NCBI RefSeq assembly: GCF_024166365.1
Contig: NC_064826.1
Location: 19,926,001 to 19,990,000, forward strand
DNA length: 64,000 nt
Direction: 5' to 3'
Source of the DNA: Elephas maximus indicus
Taxonomy: Eukaryota > Chordata > Mammalia > Proboscidea > Elephantidae
The position numbers and the translations under genes were made by a program. The notes beneath the pieces were generated by a model. The model searched no databases. It was given only the letters and a program-made list of their open reading frames with translations, and had not been told where the DNA came from. Of this stretch, positions 41,601 to 53,600 are shown in pieces. The first letter of the stretch is position 1, and every line of letters starts with the position of its first letter.

Positions 41601-44600
41601 TCATATCATGCTGTAGAGTTAGTGAACTCTTTTATTCTACATTCTATCTTTGGAGACTCTCAACAACCCATTTCACAGATGAAGAAACCGAAGAAAGTTG
41701 AGCGACCTGCCCAAGGTTACTTGGTCCCAAACTGGCAGAGCTATAACTCAGACCCAGGCTTCTGTTCCTGAGGTCTGGGTTTTTCCCCCCACCTCTCCCT
41801 GCAAAAAGAACACAAGAAACTTCTCCTGGACCAAACACTGACTGTGCAGGTCCACAAAGCCCCTCCAGACTGGAAGCTGCATGGGAAGTGTCTCAGCCAC
41901 CACAGAAGCACAGCCATCTTGGGTGGAGTGAGGAGGCAGGTGTTCAGCCCTGGGCTGCATACCAACCTGGGGCAGGAGGCAAAGAGGACTTAATTGGGAC
42001 TGAGGCAGTGTTTGTCCAGGCTGGGATGAGGCCAGGATAACAGACCAGCCATACGTAGGGCTGCAGCCAGAACCTGCTTGGCCATTTATGGTCACGTTCC
42101 AAAGGCTCACACAGCAAACTCTTCTGCTAGTCTGAGATTTGCCTGTTAGAAATAGCTCAGTTCTCTCTCTCATCCGACCTTAGCAAGGAAGACGTACTGA
42201 ACCTCAGCCTTTCCAAGTCCATCTTGTCTGTAAATACCTCCAGAACCAAAACCAGTTCCTGTGGCATCGACTCACAAATCATAGGGCTGTTCTCACAGGG
42301 CTTTCAATGGCTGATTTTTTGGAAGTAGATCACCAAACGTTCTTCTGAAGTAACCCTGGTTGGTCTTGAACTCTCAATCTTCTGGTTAGAGGCTGAGCGC
42401 ATTAACCACACTACCCATGAACATCACCTCCAGATAAGGAGTGTGAAAAACTAGATTCCTTGGACTAAAATGAATGAGACCCTATGTGAGGGTCTTAGTG
42501 GTGTATGGTGCCATCCTGCTAACGTTCTGGACTTCATCCCCGACTCTGAGGCTGTCAACCAGAGAAGGACACAGACCTTTCAGCCCAAAGTTGTCATCAC
42601 GGTCGCCAGCTTGGACAAAGTCTCCCCCTTCTTCCCCACCTCCACGTTCAGAGGTCTCCCCTTCCTGGTTTCTCCCAATGAAGCGAGAACAATCCTACAT
42701 GGACCATGGTGAAAAAGATCTGGGCTACGCTAAGCAGCTGAGTCTTCCCAGAGAATGTACCAATGCCTAAAAAATGTGTGACAAGAGCTCCGAAGTTGTA
42801 CATTCCACATGATTTGGTAACCTTGCCTTGGAAATACACTCCCAAGAGAGAATCTAAAAGGTAAAGGAATTTGTACAAAGATGTTCACTACAGCCCTATC
42901 TTGCAAAAAGCTGAAACGAAAGGCTCAATAATTGGGATATAGCAAAATAATGGAATAAGAAATACCTCAACTGTAAATACATGCAATGATATAGGAAATA
43001 ATGTTAACGGAAAAAAGCTGGCCACAAAATAGAACACAAATGTTGATTACAACTAGATAAATGTACTTGTGTTCGTTGACAAAAACCATAAATGAAATTA
43101 AAAGTGAGAAAATATAATGGTCATTGGGTTATTTTTCTATAAAGTCTCTTAAATGCATCACAATAGCCAAATAATAATAACAATAATCTGGGGGTACGGG
43201 GCATAAAGGAAACTTTGTAACCTATAATTTTACGAGATCAGTTGTGTTTGCATTTCCATTAGGTGACCCAGTCAGTGTTGTGATTATGGTATGTAAAATA
43301 TTTCTCCTCTGCTCTCCAAGACTCCCATTTAGCAAAGCTAACAGGTGTGCATTCCCTCAGCTCACCACCCCCACCCCACCTACAGGTGTAGCAACAGCTG
43401 GGCCCACAGCATGTCTGAAGACTTACTCCTCTTGGTCAAGCCTGATCTATCCACCTCTGCCTACCTCTGCCCACCTCTATCCACTCTTGTCCATATCTGC
43501 TCACCTCTGCCCACCTCTGCCCAATTCTACCTTCCTCTGCCCACCTCTGTCCATCTCTGCCCACCTCTACCCACATCTGCTCACCTCTATCCACTCTATC
43601 CACTCCTGTCCATATCTGCTCACCTCTGCCCAATTCTACCTTCCTCTGCCCACCTCTGTCCATCTCTGCCCACTTCTGTCCATCTCTGCCCACCTCTACC
43701 CACATCTGCTCACCTCTACCCACTGCTATCCACCTCTGCCTGCTTCTACTCACCTCTACCCACCTCTGTCTACCTCTGCCCACTTCTGCCTGCCTCTATC
43801 CACCTCTATCCACGTCTTCCCATATCTACCTACCTCTACCCACCTCTGCCTACCTCTGCCCACCTCTACCCACCTCTTCCCACCTCCATCCAACTCTGCC
43901 CACATCTGTCCACCTCTACCCACCTCTGTCCGTCTCTGCCTACCTCTGCCCACCTCTACTCACCTCTTCCCACCTCTGTCCACCTGTCCATCTCTGCCTC
44001 TCTCTGCCCACCTCTAACCACCTCTTCTTACGTGTCCACCTCTACCCACCTCTGCCCACCTCTACCCACCTGTCTGCCTCTGTCCACCTCTGCCTACCTC
44101 TACCTACCTCTGCCCCTGCCCACCTCTGTCCACCTGTGTCCACCCCTGCCCAGCTCTGTCCATCTCTGCCCACCTCTGTCCATCTCTGCCCACCTCTACT
44201 TACCTCTGCCCACCTCTACCCACCTCTGTCTACCTCTGTCCACCTCTGCCCACCTCTACCTACTTCTGCCCCACCCACCTCTGTCTACCTATGTCTGCCT
44301 CTGCCCAACTCTGTCCATCTCTGCCTGCCTCCACCCGCCTCCGTCTGCCTACGTTCACCTCTGTCCGCCTCTGCCTACCTATGCCTACCTCTGCTTGTTC
44401 TGTCCCAGCCCATCCTCCTCAGCTCTGGAACTGTTACTTCACTGGTGATTCCCCCCTCTCCTGTAATTTTCACATCTTCTACTCGATTAGTTCTTTCCCA
44501 CCATCAGTAAGTATATTTCATATCTCAAAAACCAAGTCTTCCATTTTTCTCTCATTCCTTCCCTTCTCATCTAGGCTCCCTGAAAGAGTAGTCTCCGTAC

Positions 44601-47600
44601 CGTCCCCACTTCCTCCTCCCATGCATACTTCCAGCTGCCCTCACCACTCTTCAGAAACTGCTCTGGTTACCTGGTTATCATCACCAATAAGCTAGTGGTA
44701 AAAAATCCAGCAGAAAGTGTTCTGTCCTTGTCTTCTTTGGCCTTTCTGTGGCCTTTGTCATTGTTAACCATTGCCCCTCTTTTTAACAATTGCTTCTCCC
44801 CTGAAATCCAGGTTCTCTGCTTCTTTGCCTGGCCCTGCTGTGTCTCACTCCCTCGCTGTAACCTCTGTCTGCCTGGCACCTGGTCCCCTCCTCCATCCCC
44901 CATCCTTCTCACTCCAATATTCTCATGCTGTCCTATCCCAATCACTCTCCCTGTGTCAACTACTCCCAAATCTTTCTCCGCAGAATCCAGGGCCACGTTG
45001 CCCAGCGCCTGTGAACATCTCTGCCTGAATGCCCAAGTCCCTTGTTATGGATTGAATTGTGTCCCCTCAGAATATGTGCTGTAAATCTTAACTCCTGTAC
45101 CTGTGGATGGAAACCCTGGTGGCATAGTGGTTAAGAGCTACGGCTACTAATCAAAAGTTCGGCAGTTCGAATCCACCAGGTGCTCCTTGAAAACCCTATG
45201 GGACAGTTTAGGGTCACCATAAGTCAGAATCGACTCAACGGCAATGGGTTTGGTTTTGGGTTTTTTTTATATCTGTGGATGTAATCCCATTTGGGAGTGG
45301 GTTTTCTTTGTTATGTTAATGAGGAGGTATTAGTGCAGGATGTGCCTTGAGTCAATTTCTTTTGAGATACAAAAAAAGCAGATTAGGCATAGAGAAGCAA
45401 GCAGAGATGAGGGAAGACAGATGCCAGGCCACATGAAGATCACCAAGGAGCCAAGGAATAGAAGCTGAAGAGACAAGGACCTTCCCCCAGAGTTGACAGA
45501 GAAAGCCTTCCCCCAGAGCCAGTGCCCTGAATTCAGACTTCTAGCCTCCTAAACTATGAGAAAATAAATTTCTTTTTGTTAAAGCCAGCCACTTGTGGTA
45601 TTTCTGTTATAGTAGCACTAGGTAACTAAGACAGCCCTCAAGCTCAATCTGTCTAGAACTGAGCTCTTACCCTTCTCACCCTACCCCTCTGTCACTTCCC
45701 CGGAACCTTTCCCAGTTAATGGCACCACGCGATGTCCTTCAGTGAGAAACTCCACATGCAGTAAATGACCAACACCACAACACCTCCCCCATCCTCATGG
45801 CACTGCTCTGGTGGGGGCCCTCACTGTCTCCTGAGCTCCTCCAGGATCACCCCTCCTTCCAGCCCACCATCACTCCACTCTCCATACTGCTGTTCACTCA
45901 CTCATGCCCTGCTAAAAACTTTCCAGTGGCTTCCAGAATCCTCTAGTTAAATGCTAAACTCCTTAACACAGCACACAAAAGCCTTCACTCCCACACTCCC
46001 CTCCTTATATTCATTCCAGCAGCCCCCAACACACTCATAGTTCCCAGAGCTGATCATGCAATTTCATACTTGTATGCCTTTGCATGTGCTGCTAACTGGC
46101 CAGAATGCTCCCTCCCTTTTCGCCTTCTCTAACTACCTGGTGGTCAACCTTCAGAACCCTGCCCTCCTCCCGTATGATGCTTTTCCTGATTGCCGCTGCC
46201 ACTGTTAAAGCTTCACAACTTTCTAATAGTTTGGTACCATGTTTAGTCTACTATCGCACACATCACTGTAAATTTCATTGGTTTTCCTGTTTATCTCCCA
46301 CATTGAACAGTGAGTTCTTTATGAGTCCAATACATCTCTAACATTGGGCATGTTTAGCATATGGTGGTGGTGGTGGTGGTGTTGTGTGCCCTCAAATCAA
46401 TTTCCACTCATAGCAATCCCATGTAACAGACAAGAACTGCCCCACGGTAGATGCTTGATAAAAGTGTGATGAAACAGTGTAGGTTCCTACAAGAGGCATT
46501 TGTTTCCAGAGGATCCTCGGGCATGGGTTGTTGTTGTTGTTAGGTGCCATCGAGTCAATTCCAACTCATAACAACTCTATGTACAATAGAACAAAACGCT
46601 TCCTAGTCCTGTGCCACCCTCACAATTGTTGCTATGCTTGAGCCCATTGTTGCAGCCACTGTGTCAATTCATCTCGTTGAGAGTCTTCCTGTCTTTCACT
46701 GACCCTCTCCTTTACCAAGCATGATGTCCTTCTCCAGGGACTGGTCCCTCTTGGCAACACATCCAAAGCACATGAGATGAAGTCTCACCATCCTTGCTTC
46801 TAAGGGGCATTCTGGCTGTGCTTCTTCCGAGACAGATTTGTTCGTTCCTCTGATAGTCCATGGTATATTCAATTTTCTTTGCCAACACCATAATTCAGAA
46901 GCATCAAGTCTTCTTCGGTCTTCCTTATTCATTGTCCAGCTTTCACAGGTATATGAGGGGATTGAAAATACCATGGCTTGGGTCAGGCACATCTTAGTCC
47001 TCAAGGTGATATCTTTGCTTTTTAATACTTTAAAGAGGTCTTTTGCAGCAGATTTGTTCAAGGCAATGTGTCTTTTGATTTCTTGACTGCTGTTTCCAAG
47101 GGTGTTGATGGTGGATCCAAGTAAAATGAAATCCTTGACAACTTCAATCTTTTCTCTATCATGATGTTGCTTATTGATGCAGTCATGAGGATTTCTGTTT
47201 TCTTTATGTTGAGGTGTAATTCATACTGAAGGCTAAAGTCCTTGATCTTCATCAGTAAGTGCTTCAAGTTCTCTTCACTTTCAGCAAGCAAGATTATGTC
47301 ATCTGCCGAGCACAGGCTGTTAATGAGTCTTCCTCCAATCCTGATGCCACGTTCTTCTTCATATAGTCCAGCTTCTCAGATTATTTGCTCAGCAAACAGA
47401 CTGAATAAGTATGGTGAAAGGATACAACTCTGACACACACCTTTCCTGATTTTAAACCATGCAGTATCCCCTGTTCTGTTCAAACAACTGCCTCTTGGTC
47501 TATGTACAGGTTCCTCATGTGCACAATTAAGTGTTCTGGAAGTCCCATTCTTCACAATGTTATCCATAGTCTGTTATAATCCACACAGTTGGATGCCTCT

Positions 47601-50600
47601 GCATAGTCAATAAAACACAGGTAAGCATCTTTCTGGTATTCTCTGCTTTCAGCCAAGATCTATCTGACATCAGCAATGATATCCCTCATTCCACATCCTC
47701 GACTGAATCCGGCTTGAATTTCTAGCAGTTCTAGCAGTTGAGTTTCTAGCAGTTCCCCGTCAATGTACTGCTGTAACTGCTTTTGAATTATCTTCAGCAA
47801 AATTTGACTTACGTGTGACAAAAAAAGAAAATTACAGACCAATATCTCTCATGAATAAAGATGCAAAATTTCTCAATAAAATTCTAGCCAATAGAATTCA
47901 GCATCATATCAAAAAATAATACAACCTGACCAAAGGGATTCATACCAGGTGTGCAAGGATGGTTCACCATTAGAAAATCAATCAATGCAATCTACTGCAT
48001 AAATAACTCAAAAGAAAAGAATCACATGATTATCTCAATCGACATAGAAAAGGCATTTGATAAAATCCAACACCCATTCCTGAGAAAATTTTTTTAAAAA
48101 GGCCAAACGCATTGCCGTTGAGTCATTTCTGACTCATAGTGACCCTACATCAGTCACATAGGCATAGATGGGAAATTCCTCAACATAATAAAGGGTATCT
48201 ATACAAAACCAACAGCCAACATCATTCTAAACAGAGAGAGGCTGAAAACATTTCCCTGAGAACAGGAACAAAACAGGATGCCCTTTATCACCACTCTTAC
48301 TTAACATTGTGCTAGAAGTCCTAACTAGAGCAATAAAGCAAGAAAAAGAAATAAAAGGCACCCAAATTGGTAAGGAGGAAATAAAACTATCCCTATTTGT
48401 CCCTATTTAGGGTCGTTATGAGTCGGAATTGACTTGACGGCAATGTGTTTGGTTTTTGATTGGTTTATTTGTGGGTAACATGATACTACACATACAGAAC
48501 ACAAAAGATTCCATAAGAAAACTACTGGAACTAATAGACTCAGCAAAGTAGCAGGATACAAGCTCAACATACAAAAATCAGTTGGATTCCTATACACCAA
48601 TAATGAGAACTACAAAAAGGAACACAGGAAAGCAATACCATTTATAATAGCCAGTAAAAAAATAAAACACTTAGGAATAAATCTAACCAGCGGCATAAAA
48701 GACCTATAAAAAGGAAACTACAAAACACAACTGCAAGAAACCAAAAGAGACCTACATAAATGAAAAAACATACCATGCTTACGGGTAGGTAGACTCAACA
48801 TTATGAAAATGTCAATTCTACCCAAAGTAACCTACAAATACGATGCATTCACGTAAGTCAAAGAAAAAAAAATTTTTAACATAAGCTCTTGATTTTCTTT
48901 CCTTTTTTTTATTGTGCTTTAGATGAGATGAAGATTTACAGAGCACATTAGTTTCTCATTAAACAATTAATACACATATTGTTTTCTGACATTGTTTGCC
49001 AACCCAAGACATGTCAACACTCTACCCTTCTTGACCTTGAGTTCCCCATTACTAGCTTTCCTGTTCCCTCTTGCCTTCTGATCCTTGCCCCTGGCTGGTG
49101 TGCCCATTTAGTCTCATTTTGCTTTATGGGCCTGTCTAATCTTTGGCTGAAGGGTGAACCTCAGGAGTGACTTCAGCACTGAGTTTAAAGGGTGTCTGGG
49201 GGCCATACTCTCAAGGTTTCTGTAGTCTCTGTCAGACCAGTAAGTCTGGTCTTTTTTTGTGAGTTAGAATTTTTTTCTACATTTCCCACCATCTCTGTCT
49301 TGAACCCTCTATAACGATCCCTGTCAGAGCAGTTGGTGGTGTTAGCCAGGCACCATCTAGTTATGCTGGACTCAGTCTGGTGGAGGCTGTGGTAGTTGTG
49401 GTCCACGAGTCCTTTGGACTAACCTTTCCCTTGTGTCTTTGGTTTTTTTCATTCTCCCTTAATCTAGTCAAGGTGGGACCAGTGGAGTATCTTAGATGGC
49501 CACTCGGAAGCTTTTAAGACCCCAGATGCTATTCACCAAAGTAGGATGTGGAACGTTTTCTTTATAAACTATGTGTCATGGATTGTGTGTCCCCCAAAAG
49601 TATGTGTATCAATTTGGCTAAGCCATGATTCCCAGTATTGTGTGATTATCCACCATTTTGTCATCTGATGTGATTTTCCTATGTGTTATATATCCTATCT
49701 CTATGACGTTAATGAGATGGGATTAGTGGCTATCACGTTAATGAGGCAGGACTCAAGCTACAAGACTGGATTGTGTCTTGAGCCAATCTCTCTTGAGATA
49801 TAAAAGAGATAAGTGAGCAGAGAGACAGGGGGACCTCATACCACCAAGAAACAAGCATTAGAAGAATATCTCCGGGGGGAGATTGATGACAAGGACCTTC
49901 CATCTTCTTTTGATGCTTTCTGCATCGTTCAATATTTTGCCCATAGAATCCGTCAGTGTTGCAACTCAATGCTTGAATTTTTTCTTCAGTTCTTTCAGCT
50001 TGAGAAATGCCTAGCATGTTCTTCCTTTTTGGTCTTCTAACTTCAAGTCTTTGCAGATTTCATTGTAATACCTTACTTTGTCTTATCAAGCCACCCTTTG
50101 AAATTTCCTGTTCAGTTCTTTTACTTCATCTTTTCATCCTTTTTCATCTATTTGCTTTAGCTACTCTATGCTCAAGGGCAAGGGAACTCTGGGACATTCA
50201 GCTATGGGTCTTAAGCTTCTGGATTTGTCTATAAGGAATGGATTGTGCCTTTGGGAAGGAGTTCTGGTGGCGCACAAGTCAGGGGGGTAGAAGGGGGTAC
50301 TTGCCCCATGCACAAGTCCAAGGAGGCACCTGACAAAGTGTGGAATCACATTCCGAGGCACCACAAATATGAAAGACACCTGACTGAGACAGCAGGACAA
50401 GAGGAAGTAAGGTGTTTCGGCTGATGTGTTGCTGCTATCAATGTCTGTTCATCTTGAAATGGGGGGCAGGGGTATCATGACTTAGAGATTGCTCCTGGGT
50501 GCTCAAATGGAGGGGGGTGCAATTTAGAGGTAGTCCCTGGGTGCTTGTTACCCTCACTATACCCCTGTGGTGGCGCAGTGGTTAAACGCTCAGCTGTTAA

Positions 50601-53600
50601 CCGAAAGGTTGGTGGTTTGAACCCAACAGCTGCTCCTCAGGAGAAAGATATGGTAGTCTGCTTCCATAAAGATTACAGCCTTGGAAACCCTATGGGGGCC
50701 ATTCTACTCTGTCCTATAGAGTCACCATGAATCGGAATTGACTTGACGGCAATGGTTTAGTTTTTTTGTGTATGTGCTTTTGGAAGAAATCCCTGGGTAG
50801 CAAATGGTTAACATGCTCATTCCTAGACAAGAGGGTGGTGGTTCCAGTCCACCCAGAAGCTCCTTGGAAGAAAGGCCTGGCCATCTACTTGCAAAAAATC
50901 AGCTATGAGTCAAAATCTACTCAACGGCAACTAACATCAACAGCAACAACAAAAACCCTAAGGAGCAAGGTTCTACTCTGACATACATAGGGTCACCATG
51001 AGTCAGAGTGGACCTGACAGCAACGGGTTTAGTTTTTGGTTTCGTAGCTTTGGGGGATTCAGAATCTGCACGAGGATGCATTAGGATCGCCCACAGCACG
51101 GCCAGTAGTTTCTTGTTTTTATCCTCATCCACTGCTGTATCGAGAGAAGGGAGTCTCTGAAAGTCTGACAGCAGGCAGCCCAGACTTATCCCTGACTTTG
51201 CCCTTATTCCTGACTTGTCCTTTTTGTCTTCCACACTCAGCAGGGACAAATGGCTGCCACAGAGTCTATCCACTGCACCATCTGGGTCCTCTTAGAGTCA
51301 GACCCCCGTGTCCCCAGGCACTGTCCATGGGATATACAGGGTATGAACCCCTTTCAGCCAGGGAAGGGGAAACGAATAAAGGAGCAGGAGTTTGGACCAG
51401 ATGTCAGCAAAGGCCCATTTCCAGCCAAAAGATTCCACATAATGAGAGTGGGCTCTAAGGATTTCGACAAGCATAGCAGCAAGCACAACACCCAAACATT
51501 CAGGAAGTTCTTTGCTCTAGATATCACACAATTAGTATCTCCTGGAGGAGAGCTTGCCTTACTGAGGGCAAGTGGGGAATGCTGGGGTCCACGCATGAAG
51601 GCCTATCCCTTTCACAGCAGGGCATTTAAAGGCTTTGGCTCAAACTCCCGTGGTGCGTGCCATCTTAGTGGGTCATTTGTAAAAACTTCCAGCACATTAG
51701 ATACTTACAGATGACCGAGCAGATAGGTCCCACTTTATAACTGGTACCATGCAGGCTCGTCACCAACTTGGCAGCCTTTTGGGCCACTTCATCCTAGAGC
51801 GAGAGAACCAACGAGACATAGATGGATACTGTTGTCTCGGGAAAATGGATGCCCATCAGCAGACTGTAGACTGGGATGGTTTGATTAACTGAACTCTCTG
51901 GTTAACTGAGGCTTAAACACAACACCCTTTTCATTTCAACCATTTTTACAGAGAAGTACGCACAAGTTCACTTTTGCAGGCTTTGAAAGTGCAACATAAA
52001 GACCCTAGTTGTTTATTGGATCATCCAGGTACAATATACCCAGGGTCATTATTTTACCACCAGCTCTCTTTGTTCGGGACTGTGGGTAGAAACAGGATTG
52101 GTGTAAGAGGCTAAGGAGGATGTATACTGACCCCAGGATGTACCTAGGAAGTTGTATTTTTTTTTTTTTTTTTTACTATATCCCTACACTGGCTTGTTTC
52201 CTTGTGACTTTCTTTTTCCAAGAAGTAGAGCTCAGCAAAATATTTTCCATTATTTGAGGGTTCCAATTTTGACTGATTGAGGCTTTACTGTCCTTGCTAG
52301 GGATAAATGTGAGGTCTTGAACTTGGGTCCAGGAAAACAACTGTACAATTACCAGATGGGGGAATTCTGGCTCAGCAGTAGCCTCGGAGAGCTTGGGGGT
52401 TTCAGCTGTCAATGAGCCCAACATGAGTCAACGGCACGGTGCTACTGCCAAAAAACTAATGTGACCCTCGACTGCGCAAGCAGAAGTGCACGGTCTAGAT
52501 GAGGGCAGTTATGGTCACGTTCAGCTCCATGCTGATTAACCCCTAGTCCAAGGTCTCCATTCACTGCTGGGAGCTAGCCTTAAAGAACACAGACAAACCA
52601 AAGCATGTCTGGAAAACAGCAACCAGAATGGTGAGGGAACTTGCAGCCATATTGTGAGTGCTTGAAGGAACCAGGGGTGCTTAGTAGGGCTAAGAGGCCT
52701 TGGTGGTTCCATGGTGAAATTCTCACCTCCCACGCAGGAGACCCGAGTTCAATACCCTGCCAATGCACCTCATGGGCAGCCGCCACCCACCTGTCAGTGG
52801 AGGCTTGCCTGTTGCTGTGATTCTGAACAGGTTTCAGCAGAGCTTCCAGACTAAAGCAGACTAGAAAGACCTGGCGATCTACCTCTGAAAAATCAGCCAG
52901 TGAAAACCCTATGGATCCCAACGGTCTGATCCCATTGTGCATGGGGTCACCATGAGTCGGGGGATGACTTGAGGGCAGCTAACAACAACAACAAGTAGGG
53001 ATAAGGAAACATCTAGGGGAGTAGGTTACTGGTTTTCCAGTAAGAATGGGTTTGCCTCTCAAAGGGAAATATATTTGGTCTATGAAGCCAGAAGATATAT
53101 CAGGGCTGATAGGTAGAAACCACAGGTGGAAGGTTTTGGCCCTCCATAAGGAAGAACGCCAATAATTAAGCCTGTGCCAACATGAAACATGCTTCCTTGG
53201 AGGCAGGAAGCTGTCCCTTCTTGAGGTATTCAATCATTGGCTAGATGACTGGTAAGTTTTAATACCAGCTTGAGATAAGATTATCTAGATCTACTTACAA
53301 CCTGCAATATGCAGATGAAAACAACTTTGATTGTTGAAAGGAAGAGGACTTAAATCACTTACTGATGAAGATCAGTATGGATTACACTTCAACATAAAGA
53401 AAACAAAAATCCTCACAAATGGAACAATAAGCAACATCATGATAAACTGAGAAAAGTTTGACGTTGTCAAGAATTTCATTTTACTTGGATCCACAATCAA
53501 TGCCCATGAAATCAAACAACGCATCGCATTGGGCAATCTGCTGTAAAAGACCTCTTTAAAGTGTTAAAAAAAAAACAACAACAACAAAGATGTCACCTTG

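Noticed and set aside
43345-44448. Overlapping open frames up to 367 codons, rich in Ser, Pro, Leu, Thr and His
   Set aside because: They are the 10-bp minisatellite read in different frames; a period not divisible by 3 and lacking stop triplets keeps all frames open.
51250-51714. 154-codon open frame next to CPA2 exon 10
   Set aside because: Antisense, overlaps the exon 10 edge, and shows no domain or codon pattern.
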